This document shows positions 1 through 5,558 of a stretch of DNA of 11,119 bases, in pieces. The stretch's first letter is position 1. The number at the start of each line of letters is the position of its first letter. Source of the stretch: Caldilineales bacterium (GTDB taxonomy: Bacteria; Chloroflexota; Anaerolineae; JAAEKA01); NCBI GenBank assembly GCA_021463315.1, contig JAJTXO010000073.1, positions 1 through 11,119 of the forward strand. The letters are read 5' to 3'. The notes below the pieces were generated by a model, which did not search any database, was not told the DNA's origin, and saw only the letters and a list, made by a program, of their open reading frames with translations. The translations under genes and the position numbers were made by a program.

Positions 1-264
1 GGCCACCTGGATGGCCAGCTCGCGCGTCGGCGCCAGAATCAGGCTCTGAACCTGTTTGGTGCCCCCTGGTAAAGCCTGGAGAATCGGCAGGCCGAAGGCT
101 GCCGTCTTGCCGGTGCCGGTCTGGGCCTGGGCGATCACATCCTGGCCGGCCAACAGCAGCGGAATGACTGCGCTTTGAATCGCTGTGGGCTCGATGTAGC
201 CCAGCTCGGTCACAGCCTGCACCAGCTCAGGATGCAGGTCCAACGAGGTCCATTCAGTTGTCAT
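1..264 (-). CDS. DEAD-box ATP-dependent RNA helicase, N-terminal 88 residues (cut by window edge)
   Basis: Superfamily 2 RNA helicases of this type unwind short RNA duplexes with ATP and act in ribosome assembly, mRNA decay and cold adaptation. The visible N-terminus carries the family's ordered motifs. The Q motif region is around residues 7-30, with Thr27 and Gln30. Motif I (Walker A) is AQTGTGKT at residues 47-54. Motif Ia is PTRELA at residues 79-84. The start at 264 is set by an AAGGAG ribosome binding site 6 nt upstream and by the homology beginning within the first few residues. Motif II (DEAD) and the RecA-2 domain lie beyond the left edge, so the subfamily (CsdA, RhlE, CshA-like) cannot be decided. 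The gene is preceded by an unusually long, structured leader, described separately, which may regulate it. Identification as a DEAD-box helicase is secure; the specific role is inference. Confidence 0.95.
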   Translation of the reverse strand, partial: MTTEWTSLDLHPELVQAVTELGYIEPTAIQSAVIPLLLAGQDVIAQAQTGTGKTAAFGLPILQALPGGTKQVQSLILAPTRELAIQVA

Positions 265-270
265 AGAAAA

Positions 271-276
271 CTCCTT
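271..276 (-). promoter_or_regulatory. Ribosome binding site of the RNA helicase gene
   Basis: AAGGAG on the minus strand, 6 nt before the ATG at 264. It decides the helicase start. It lies just downstream of the hairpin formed by 283-288 and 318-323. Confidence 0.8.
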
Positions 277-282
277 GTGCTG

Positions 283-323
283 CCTCAGGCGCGGGGCGCG
301 CGGCGCGCGTTCAGCGTCTGAGG
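283..323 (-). promoter_or_regulatory. RBS-proximal GC-rich hairpin in the helicase leader
   Basis: CCTCAG at 283-288 is perfectly complementary to CTGAGG at 318-323. The enclosed stretch is almost pure G+C with alternating GCGC runs that can pair further. In a minus-strand transcript this would fold immediately upstream of the helicase ribosome binding site, so it could affect translation initiation. The pairing is seen directly; the function is inference. Confidence 0.45.
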
Positions 324-324
324 A

Positions 325-418
325 CCTTCTTTGGTTGTTTGATGAGTCCACTGCGTTCCGCCGTCCTTGCGGACGACGGCCCTGTTGACCAGCAACAGCC
401 GACTCATCCCAAAGCAGG
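325..418 (-). ncRNA. Candidate structured RNA element (three-way junction) in the 5' leader of the RNA helicase
   Basis: Three nested or adjacent helices fit together. The closing helix pairs 329-334 with 409-414 (6 bp) and 341-348 with 401-408 (8 bp, perfect), with a 6-nt bulge at 335-340. It is extended by 325-327 with 416-418. Inside it are a 9-bp hairpin (358-366 with 371-379) and a 6-bp hairpin (382-387 with 393-398, 5-nt loop). Strand evidence favours minus: the pair 361/376 is a C-A mismatch on the plus strand but a G-U wobble on the minus strand, and the 4-nt loop at 367-370 reads GCAA, a GNRA tetraloop, only on the minus strand. It lies inside the probable leader of the helicase. I do not recognise it as a known riboswitch or ribozyme family. 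A cis-regulatory role (autoregulation, temperature sensing, ligand binding) is inference. Confidence 0.55.
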
Positions 419-430
419 AGTCTCCTGTTG

Positions 431-461
431 CAACAAAAGGCCCGACCATCAGCGGCCGGGC
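431..461 (-). terminator. Intrinsic-terminator-like hairpin inside the helicase leader (possible attenuator)
   Basis: On the minus strand an 8-bp GC-rich stem (454-461 with 440-447, 6-nt loop) is followed at once by CTTTTGTTG (439-431). The inner pair at 445/456 is a G-U wobble on the minus strand but an A-C mismatch on the plus strand, which again argues for transcription toward the helicase. There is no minus-strand gene immediately upstream to terminate, so it is better read as a leader attenuator or the 3' end of a small leader RNA. It overlaps the self-complementary TGTTGCAACA at 426-435, which could form a competing structure. Confidence 0.5.
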
Positions 462-490
462 GCACTATTGGCATCATCTGGCATCGAATC

Positions 491-517
491 GAACAAAACG
501 ATCCCCCACAGGGGATC
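491..517 (-). promoter_or_regulatory. Hairpin with U-rich tail at the predicted 5' end of the helicase transcript
   Basis: GATCCCC (500-506) and GGGGATC (511-517) form a perfect 7-bp stem around a 4-nt loop. On the minus strand it is followed by GTTTTGTTC. It begins only a few nucleotides after the predicted transcription start near 520, so it could protect the 5' end of the RNA or act as a first, weak terminator. The tail closely resembles that of the second hairpin at 431-461. Confidence 0.4.
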
Positions 518-526
518 ATGCGCCAG

Positions 527-555
527 AGTGTAGCACACGGTTGGCAATGGTGCAA
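527..555 (-). promoter_or_regulatory. Probable promoter of the RNA helicase gene
   Basis: On the minus strand TTGCAC (555-550) is separated by 17 nt from TACACT (532-527). A TG dinucleotide one base before the -10 box makes an extended -10 arrangement. The predicted start is near 520, giving a leader of about 255 nt. The -35 box is weak (TTG only), so the call leans on spacing and the extended -10. Confidence 0.4.
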
Positions 556-571
556 AATTCGTTGCAACCGA

Positions 572-644
572 AAGACTTCGGAAGTCGCCGCAACAGGGTT
601 GAGCCTGGCCACTCACCCGGTGCTGCGGCGACTTCCGAAGTCTT
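572..644. repeat. Palindromic repeat A, copy 1
   Basis: Inverted arms at 572-592 and 624-644 are perfectly complementary over 21 nt. The arms themselves contain the near-palindrome GACTTCGGAAGTC. The interior at 596-620 is a 25-nt spacer shared with copies 2 and 3, differing only by transitions, so the element has a direction. It is preceded by ACCGAA, as is copy 3, and followed by TTGGGCTG, as is copy 2. The pattern resembles a REP/MITE-type extragenic palindrome. No transposase is present in the window. Confidence 0.85.
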
Positions 645-695
645 GGGCTGTGACCGCGCCAGCCGCGCGTGGAATTGTGCATGTCCGCACACAGC

Positions 696-724
696 TTGCC
701 ATATGCGGCATCCTGCGCTAAACT
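696..724 (+). promoter_or_regulatory. Probable sigma70-type promoter of the CotH-family gene
   Basis: TTGCCA (696-701), a 17-nt spacer, then TAAACT (719-724) match the vegetative consensus well (5/6 and 4/6 with optimal spacing). The predicted start is near 731, just upstream of palindromic repeat A copy 2. If it is used, copies 2 and 3 of the palindrome are transcribed in a ~190-nt leader of the CotH gene. Confidence 0.45.
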
Positions 725-734
725 GCGCGCCGAG

Positions 735-805
735 AGACTTCGGAAGTCGCCGCAGCAGGGTTGAACCTGGTCACTCACTCGGTGCTGCGGCGACTTCCGA
801 AGTCT
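735..805. repeat. Palindromic repeat A, copy 2
   Basis: Perfect 23-nt inverted arms at 735-757 and 783-805 around a 25-nt spacer (758-782). The spacer differs from copy 1 by three transitions, and this copy is in the same orientation. It lies between the predicted CotH promoter and the CotH start, so it could form a very stable hairpin in that mRNA. Confidence 0.87.
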
Positions 806-823
806 TGGGCTGAGCGACCGAAG

Positions 824-892
824 GACTTCGGAAGTCGCCGCAGCAGGGTTGAGCCTGGCCACTCACCTGGTGCTGCGGCGACTTCCGAAGTC
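824..892. repeat. Palindromic repeat A, copy 3
   Basis: Perfect 22-nt inverted arms at 824-845 and 871-892 around a 25-nt spacer (846-870) almost identical to that of copy 1. It is 18 bp after copy 2, in the same orientation, and ends 19 bp before the CotH ribosome binding site. Confidence 0.87.
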
Positions 893-910
893 TTGACCAG
901 AACAACTCAC

Positions 911-918
911 AAAGGAAG
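911..918 (+). promoter_or_regulatory. Ribosome binding site of the CotH-family gene
   Basis: AAAGGAAG six nucleotides before the ATG at 925. It fixes that start, which also begins right at a signal-peptide-like N-terminus. Confidence 0.7.
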
Positions 919-924
919 CGTGCA

Positions 925-3900
925 ATGAACATCCAACGTTCCGATACCGTTTGGCGTCCCTGGACGCTGGCGCTGATCCTGGCTTTCCTGCTGGCCCTGA
1001 TCCCGCTCCTGGCCGGTGGCGCCGCCGAGGAGGTCCAAGGTCCGGCCCCGGTGGTCATCAACGAGTTCATGGCCTCCAACAGCCTGACTGTGGCCGACGA
1101 GGATGGCGACTTCAGCGACTGGATCGAGCTCCACAACCGCGGCAGCCAGCCCGTCTCGCTGGCCGGCGTTGGCCTTTCCGACAGCAGCAGCACGCCTTTT
1201 CGCTGGGTTTTGCCCGCCATCGATCTGGCGCCGGGCCAACATCTCCTGATCTGGGCCTCGGGCAAGGACCGCGCCACGCCGGGCAGCCCCCTGCACACCA
1301 ATTTCAGCATCAGCGCGGGCGGCGAGCCATTGCTGCTGACCCATCCCACCGCGGGTCAGTGGGACCTCGTCGCCCCCATCGCGCTGTCGGCCGACATCTC
1401 CTATGGCCGCCAGCCGGACGGCGCCAACCCCTGGTTCTACTTCGCTCAGCCCACGCCTGGCAGCAGCAACAACGGCAGCCCCGGCTACAGCGAGATTCTG
1501 GCCCCGCCGCTCTTCTCGCGCCAGGGTGGATTCTACACCGCGGCCTTCGATCTGACCCTCTCCAGCGCCAGCCCAGGCGCGCAGATCATCTACACCCTGG
1601 ACGGCTCGCTCCCCGATCCGGCCAACCTGGCGGGCCAAACCTACAGCTACAAGAACTCCTTTCCGCAGAACCCCGGCGATCCCCTCGGTCCTTTCCTGAG
1701 CGACTCTTTTCGCACGCAGCCCTACAGCGGCCCCCTGGCCATTGTCGATCGCTCCGCCGCGCCCGACAAGCTGACCCAAAAATCATCCACCTACGACTTC
1801 GCCCCGACCTACTTTCCCCAGGCGCCCGTCTTCAAGGGCACGGTGGTGCGCGCCCGGGTGATCAAGCCGGGCGCGCTGCCCAGCCCGGTCAGCACCCACA
1901 CCTACTTTGTCACGCCTCAGGGCCGCGCCCGCTACAGCCTGCCCGTGGTGGCGCTGAGCATCCAGGAGGACGTGCTGTTCGACTACGACGACGGCATTTA
2001 CACGGCTGGCGTCCTGTTCGAGGGTTGGCGCGCGGCCAATCCCACGGCGGCGGCCAGCGCGGCCAGCGACGCGAATTGGCATCGGCGTGGGGATGAGAAT
2101 GAGTTCCCGGCGCACGTCGAGCTGATTGAGCCGGGCAGCTCGACCGCGGCGCTCAGCCAGCGTATCGGCGTTCGCATCCACGGCAACGCCACGCGCGCCT
2201 TCCGCATGAAGTCGTTGCGGCTCTACGCTCGCAGCGACTACGGCGCGTCCAGCATTGCCTATCCCATCTTCCCCGATCAGCCCCTCGACAGCTACTATCG
2301 CCTGATCCTGCGCAACGCGGGCAACGACTTCGGCTGGTCCATGTTCCGCGACGCGGCCATTCAGGCTATCGTGGCCCCCCTGGGCTTCGACACCCAGGCC
2401 TACCGGCCGGCCGCGCTCTTCATCAACGGCGAGTTTTGGGGCATTCACAACATCCGGGAGCGCTTCGACAAGCACTATGTGGGCGAGACCTACGGCGTCG
2501 ATCGCGATAACATCGACCTGCTGGAGGACTACGGCGTCGTCGAAGAGGGGGACAACCGCCACTACGTCGCCTTGCTGAACTACATTCGCAGCAACGGCGC
2601 GGCCGGCGAGCCTCAATACCGTCACATCGAGACGCAGATGGATCTGAAGAACTACGCCGACTATCAGATCGCGCAGATCTTCGCCCGCAACACCGATTGG
2701 CCCGGCAACAACATCGCCTATTGGCGGCTGAGAACCGACGCGTACCAGCCGGGCGCGCCGCTGGGCCACGATGGACGCTGGCGCTGGATGATGTTCGACA
2801 CCGATTTCGGCTTCGGGCTCGAAGGGGGTCCCACCGCCTACGCGCACAACACGCTGGCCTTTGCCACCGAGCCGGGCGGCACATCCTGGCCGAACCCCGA
2901 CTGGTCCACCTTTCTGCTGCGCAGCTTGCTGACCAACGACACCTTCCGCCAGCACTTTATCACCCGCTTCGCCGATCTGCTGAACACCGTCTTCTTGCCG
3001 GGGCGGGTCATCTCCATCATCGACGGGATGGCGCAGACCATCGAGCCGCAGATGCCCGAGCAGATTGCCCGCTGGAGCAAGCCGAGCAGCATGTCCACCT
3101 GGCAGAATCAGATTCGGATCATGACTGAGTTCGCCAACCAACGTCCTGGCTATCAGCGGCTGCAGATCCGCGATAAGTTCGGCATCGCCGGTGACTTCTC
3201 TCTGACGGTCGATGTCTCCGACCCCAGCCAGGGCTATGTGCGCGTCAACACCATCCCCCTCCTGGGCAGCACCCCCGGTGTTCCCGCCGCGCCCTATCCC
3301 TGGACCGGCGTCTATTTCCAGGGGATTCCGGTGGAGCTGCAGGCCATCGCCCGGCCCGGCTATCGTTTCGTCGGCTGGCAGGGGCTGCCGGAGGGCACGC
3401 CGGCGCTGACCGTGCAGACCTTCACCGCGAACGCGGCCGTGAAGGCGCTGTTCGAGCCCACACCGCAGCCACAGCCGGTTCTGCTGCACTACTGGCATTT
3501 CAACGATCTGCCCAGCGGCGCGCTGAGCCAGGTTCCGGCCGACTTCACCCTGCTGGCCGATGCCGCGATCAGCTATCCGGGCACGGGCGCGGGCTATATG
3601 GATCGGGTCAACGATGCCGGCGTGGCGCTCAATGCCCGCATGGGGCAGCCCGCGGGGCACGCGCTGCGGGTCAGAAATCCCTCCGACACGCGCGAGCTGG
3701 TCCTGGCCCTGCCCACCACCGGCTATCAGAATGTCGTTCTGCGCTATGCTGTGGTGCGCACCGACAACGGCGCGCAGGAGCAGCGGCTGTTCTATCGCAC
3801 CAGCGCCGCGGCCGCCTGGACGCCGTTCGGCGCGGTCTTGACGGTCACGCCGAACTACCAGTTGGCCGAGGCCGATTTCAGCGCGGTGGCCGGCGTGAGC

Positions 3901-4044
3901 GACAACCCTGAGTTTGCCGTGCGCGTCCTCTTCGGCGGCGCCGCAGCCGGCGGCAGCTCGGGCAACAACCGCTTCGACAACATCACGGTCGATGCGGTCA
4001 AGCGGCCCTTCGTCTGGTATTTCCCCGCGGCCTTCCGGCGCTGA
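925..4044 (+). CDS. Secreted lamin-tail / CotH-kinase multidomain protein (1039 aa)
   Basis: Residues 1-36 form a signal peptide: charged N-terminus, hydrophobic core at about 13-30, then small residues. Residues ~42-155 are a lamin-tail domain with the characteristic VINEFMASN and DWIELHN. Residues ~208-330 look like a chitobiase/hexosaminidase C-terminal Ig-like domain (YTLDGSLPD, then VVRARVIKPG). Residues ~410-720 are a CotH kinase-like domain: HGNATRAFRMKSLRLYA around Lys429, NDFGWSMFRDA at 467-477, WGIHNIRERFD at 505-515, and the acidic FDTDFGFG at 624-631. Residues ~759-843 resemble an InlB B-type repeat (GYRFVGWQG). Residues 853-1039 are a probable beta-sandwich ending in WYFPAAFRR. 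CotH proteins are atypical kinases; the spore-coat member phosphorylates coat proteins. In non-spore-formers they are envelope or extracellular and their substrates are unknown. It is a single gene, convergent with the oxidoreductase. Domain calls are by eye; the C-terminal ones are least certain. Confidence 0.9.
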   Translation: MNIQRSDTVWRPWTLALILAFLLALIPLLAGGAAEEVQGPAPVVINEFMASNSLTVADEDGDFSDWIELHNRGSQPVSLAGVGLSDSSSTPFRWVLPAIDLAPGQHLLIWASGKDRATPGSPLHTNFSISAGGEPLLLTHPTAGQWDLVAPIALSADISYGRQPDGANPWFYFAQPTPGSSNNGSPGYSEILAPPLFSRQGGFYTAAFDLTLSSASPGAQIIYTLDGSLPDPANLAGQTYSYKNSFPQNPGDPLGPFLSDSFRTQPYSGPLAIVDRSAAPDKLTQKSSTYDFAPTYFPQAPVFKGTVVRARVIKPGALPSPVSTHTYFVTPQGRARYSLPVVALSIQEDVLFDYDDGIYTAGVLFEGWRAANPTAAASAASDANWHRRGDENEFPAHVELIEPGSSTAALSQRIGVRIHGNATRAFRMKSLRLYARSDYGASSIAYPIFPDQPLDSYYRLILRNAGNDFGWSMFRDAAIQAIVAPLGFDTQAYRPAALFINGEFWGIHNIRERFDKHYVGETYGVDRDNIDLLEDYGVVEEGDNRHYVALLNYIRSNGAAGEPQYRHIETQMDLKNYADYQIAQIFARNTDWPGNNIAYWRLRTDAYQPGAPLGHDGRWRWMMFDTDFGFGLEGGPTAYAHNTLAFATEPGGTSWPNPDWSTFLLRSLLTNDTFRQHFITRFADLLNTVFLPGRVISIIDGMAQTIEPQMPEQIARWSKPSSMSTWQNQIRIMTEFANQRPGYQRLQIRDKFGIAGDFSLTVDVSDPSQGYVRVNTIPLLGSTPGVPAAPYPWTGVYFQGIPVELQAIARPGYRFVGWQGLPEGTPALTVQTFTANAAVKALFEPTPQPQPVLLHYWHFNDLPSGALSQVPADFTLLADAAISYPGTGAGYMDRVNDAGVALNARMGQPAGHALRVRNPSDTRELVLALPTTGYQNVVLRYAVVRTDNGAQEQRLFYRTSAAAAWTPFGAVLTVTPNYQLAEADFSAVAGVSDNPEFAVRVLFGGAAAGGSSGNNRFDNITVDAVKRPFVWYFPAAFRR

Positions 4045-4049
4045 AAGGG

Positions 4050-4958
4050 CTAGACCAGGACCGCCTTGGCCAGTGCCTCCAGCCCCGCCAGATCGTCCAG
4101 CGCCAGCCATTGCAGCATCACCCGCTGCACGCCGGCTTGGGCCAGGGCGGCTAGCTGCTCCTGCACCGCGCTGGCCGCGCCGACAAGGATGCCGCGCTGG
4201 CGCAGGCTGGCCGGATCGCGGCCCTGCAGGCGAGCGTCGAGCGCGGCCTGGTCATGGCCGAAGAAGATGCCGGTCATCAGCGAGCGGCGCACCGCGTTGG
4301 CTGGCCGGCCCTGCTCCGCCAGCAGGCCATCCAGCGTGGCGTTCAACTGGCTGAAGTGGGACGCGGGGATGAGCACCGCGTTCCACTCGTCGGCATAGGC
4401 CGCGGCCAGGGGCAGGGTGCGCCGCGGCCCGTTGCCGCCGATCAGGATGGGCGGGCCGCCCGGTCGCTGCGGCCGCGGCAGCAGCACGGCCTCGTGCAGC
4501 CGGTAGTAGCGGCCCTGCCAGCTGACCGGCGCGTCGCTGCGCAGCAGGCGGCTCATGACCTCCAGCCCTTCCTGGAAGCGCTCCATGCGCGCGGCCACGT
4601 CCAGCAGGTCGAAGCCGAACGCGGTGTGCTCCCGCTCCTGCCAGCCCGCGCCGACGCCCAGCGTCAGCCGGCCGCCGGACAGATCGTCGAGCTGGGCGGC
4701 GATGCGCGCCGTGAACGCGGGATGTCGGAAGGAGAACGGCGTCACCAGCGGGCCAAACTCGATGCGCGTCGTGTGGCTGGCCAGCCAGGTCAGCGACAGC
4801 CATAGCTCCAGCGAGTCCAGGTCGGGCGGCCCCGCGTTGGTGAAATGGTCGGAGCGGTAGAGCCCGGCAAAGCCCAGCTCCTCAGCGGCGCGGGCGATGC
4901 GCTGCCAGCGAGGCCAGTTCAGGCCATCCTGGCCTTCGATCATGATGGCGATGTCCAT
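4050..4958 (-). CDS. LLM-class flavin/F420-dependent oxidoreductase (302 aa)
   Basis: This is a luciferase-like (bacterial luciferase/F420 oxidoreductase) TIM-barrel enzyme of usual length for the family. Typical features are the N-terminal strand MDIAIMIEG, AAEELGFAGLYRSDH at ~24-38, the TRIEFGPLVTPFSFRHP stretch at ~64-80, LSGGRLTLGVGAGW at ~93-106, ERFQEGLEVM at ~126-135 and PPILIGGNGPRR at ~169-180. Family members pass hydride between reduced F420 or FMN and small organic substrates; the substrate here cannot be read from sequence. The ATG at 4958 is preferred because AAAAGGA lies 7 nt upstream and homology starts there. The frame stays open upstream to 5015, but only through tandem 8-mer repeats. 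The stop is 5 bp from the stop of the convergent CotH gene, with no terminator visible between them. Confidence 0.9.
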   Translation of the reverse strand: MDIAIMIEGQDGLNWPRWQRIARAAEELGFAGLYRSDHFTNAGPPDLDSLELWLSLTWLASHTTRIEFGPLVTPFSFRHPAFTARIAAQLDDLSGGRLTLGVGAGWQEREHTAFGFDLLDVAARMERFQEGLEVMSRLLRSDAPVSWQGRYYRLHEAVLLPRPQRPGGPPILIGGNGPRRTLPLAAAYADEWNAVLIPASHFSQLNATLDGLLAEQGRPANAVRRSLMTGIFFGHDQAALDARLQGRDPASLRQRGILVGAASAVQEQLAALAQAGVQRVMLQWLALDDLAGLEALAKAVLV

Positions 4959-4965
4959 GGGAGGG

Positions 4966-4972
4966 TCCTTTT
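4966..4972 (-). promoter_or_regulatory. Ribosome binding site of the LLM oxidoreductase
   Basis: AAAAGGA on the minus strand, 7 nt before the ATG at 4958. It decides this start over an upstream in-frame start lying within the 8-bp repeat array. Confidence 0.6.
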
Positions 4973-4983
4973 GGGGGAAGGGG

Positions 4984-5023
4984 GTAGACAAGTAGACAAG
5001 TAGACAAGTAGACAAGTAGACAA
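4984..5023. repeat. Tandem repeat, GTAGACAA x5
   Basis: Five perfect head-to-tail copies of the 8-mer GTAGACAA. It lies 25 bp upstream of the oxidoreductase start, in its probable leader. The period of 8 is not a multiple of three, so it is not a coding repeat. Confidence 0.95.
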
Positions 5024-5030
5024 GGGGGGA

Positions 5031-5142
5031 GGTAGGTTGGTAGATTGGTAGATTGGTAGATTGGTTGGTAGGTTGGTGGATTGGTAGATTGGTAGGTTGG
5101 TAGGTTGGTGGAGTGGTGGATTGGTAGGTTGGTGGATTGGTA
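5031..5142. repeat. Tandem repeat, degenerate GGTRGRTT (8-bp period, 13 units)
   Basis: Thirteen 8-bp units (GGTAGATT, GGTAGGTT, GGTGGATT, one GGTGGAGT) plus a 4-bp half unit at 5063-5066 and a trailing GGTA. It shares the 8-bp period, though not the sequence, of the adjacent GTAGACAA array, separated from it by 7 bp. In the minus-strand transcript it would be a C/A-rich, largely unstructured leader. Confidence 0.92.
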
Positions 5143-5147
5143 CTGCT

Positions 5148-5214
5148 GCGGTTGGAGGCGAGGCTTTGGCCGGCATGCGCCTACCGACGCGGTTGAGGCG
5201 AGGCTTTGGCCGGC
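5148..5214. repeat. Direct repeat of ~27 bp, two copies about 40 bp apart
   Basis: Copies at 5148-5174 and 5189-5214 share GCGGTTG(G) followed by AGGCGAGGCTTTGGCCGGC, differing by one inserted G. It looks like a partial tandem duplication with a ~40-bp period. No gene is recognised here. Confidence 0.8.
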
Positions 5215-5231
5215 CGTGCCAGGCGCCGCGT

Positions 5232-5259
5232 ATTCTACCATAGTGCGCCCGCGCGTCAT
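5232..5259 (-). promoter_or_regulatory. Probable extended -10 promoter of the LLM oxidoreductase
   Basis: On the minus strand ATGACG (5259-5254), a 16-nt spacer, then TAGAAT (5237-5232). A TGG directly before the -10 box gives an extended -10 (TGGTAGAAT). The predicted start is near 5225. The resulting leader of about 265 nt would include the 40-bp duplication and both 8-bp arrays. Confidence 0.42.
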
Positions 5260-5262
5260 AGC

Positions 5263-5548
5263 GCGCCTGAGGTGCTTGGGTTGTTGGCCCGACGCCTGAG
5301 CGCCAAGGAGATCGCCCGACGGCTGGTGATCTCCCACCGGACTGTCAAAAGGAGATCGCCCGACGGCTGGTCATCTCCCACCGGACTGTCAAGAGGAGAT
5401 CGTCCGACGGCTGGTCATCTCCGACCGGACTGTCAAGCGGCACATCGCCAACAGCACCCAGAATCTGGCCATGCCCAACCGTCAGCAGGCCGTCGAGACG
5501 GCTGTGGCGTTGGGCATCCTGGCTTCCCGGCGCTCCGGACTCGCCTGA
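5263..5548 (+). pseudogene. LuxR/GerE-type HTH regulator remnant, broken by a 44-bp tandem triplication
   Basis: The sequence encodes the C-terminal DNA-binding helix-turn-helix of a LuxR-family regulator. In the first frame it reads PEVLGLLARRLSAKEIARRL, then VISHRTVK. The 44-bp segment coding for the recognition region occurs three times head to tail (5306-5349, 5350-5393, 5394-5437). Because 44 is not a multiple of three, each copy shifts frame. After the third copy the normal continuation resumes (RTVKRHIANSTQNLA, then QQAVETAVALGILASRRSGLA) in a different frame and stops at 5546-5548. No receiver, sensor or ATPase part precedes the HTH; the homology simply starts near 5263. With an N-terminal truncation and a net +88 bp insertion it is a pseudogene. 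Its stop is 10 bp from that of the convergent ZIP-like gene. Confidence 0.8.
5306..5437 (+). repeat. 44-bp tandem repeat, three copies, within the HTH remnant
   Basis: Units 5306-5349, 5350-5393 and 5394-5437. Units 1 and 2 differ at two positions and units 2 and 3 at two positions, so the triplication is fairly recent relative to the decay of the gene. Confidence 0.93.
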
Positions 5549-5558
5549 ACCCCTTTTC

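Noticed and set aside
325..418. Hammerhead ribozyme (GATGAG in a three-way junction)
   Set aside because: The conserved CUGAUGA core and the GAAA strand are absent; the GAUGAG lies within a fully paired helix.
470..500. tRNA T-arm-like GTTCGATTC on the minus strand
   Set aside because: The flanking bases do not form a T stem, and no acceptor, D or anticodon arms are found around it.
449..862. 137-codon minus-strand and 148-codon plus-strand open frames in the intergenic region
   Set aside because: They are built mostly of translations of the palindromic repeats, with no ribosome binding site and no family resemblance.
572..892. CRISPR-like array
   Set aside because: Only three units, irregularly spaced (90 and 18 bp between units). 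The interior spacers are nearly identical to each other, and the arms are long perfect palindromes.
1783..4110. 775-codon open frame on the minus strand, antisense to the CotH gene
   Set aside because: It is a shadow of GC-biased third positions. The translation is Arg/Gly/Ala-rich with no domain, whereas the plus frame has a signal peptide and recognisable domains.
4959..5015. Upstream in-frame start extending the oxidoreductase by 19 residues
   Set aside because: The extension is encoded by the 8-bp tandem array and lacks a ribosome binding site. The ATG at 4958 has one and matches the start of homology.
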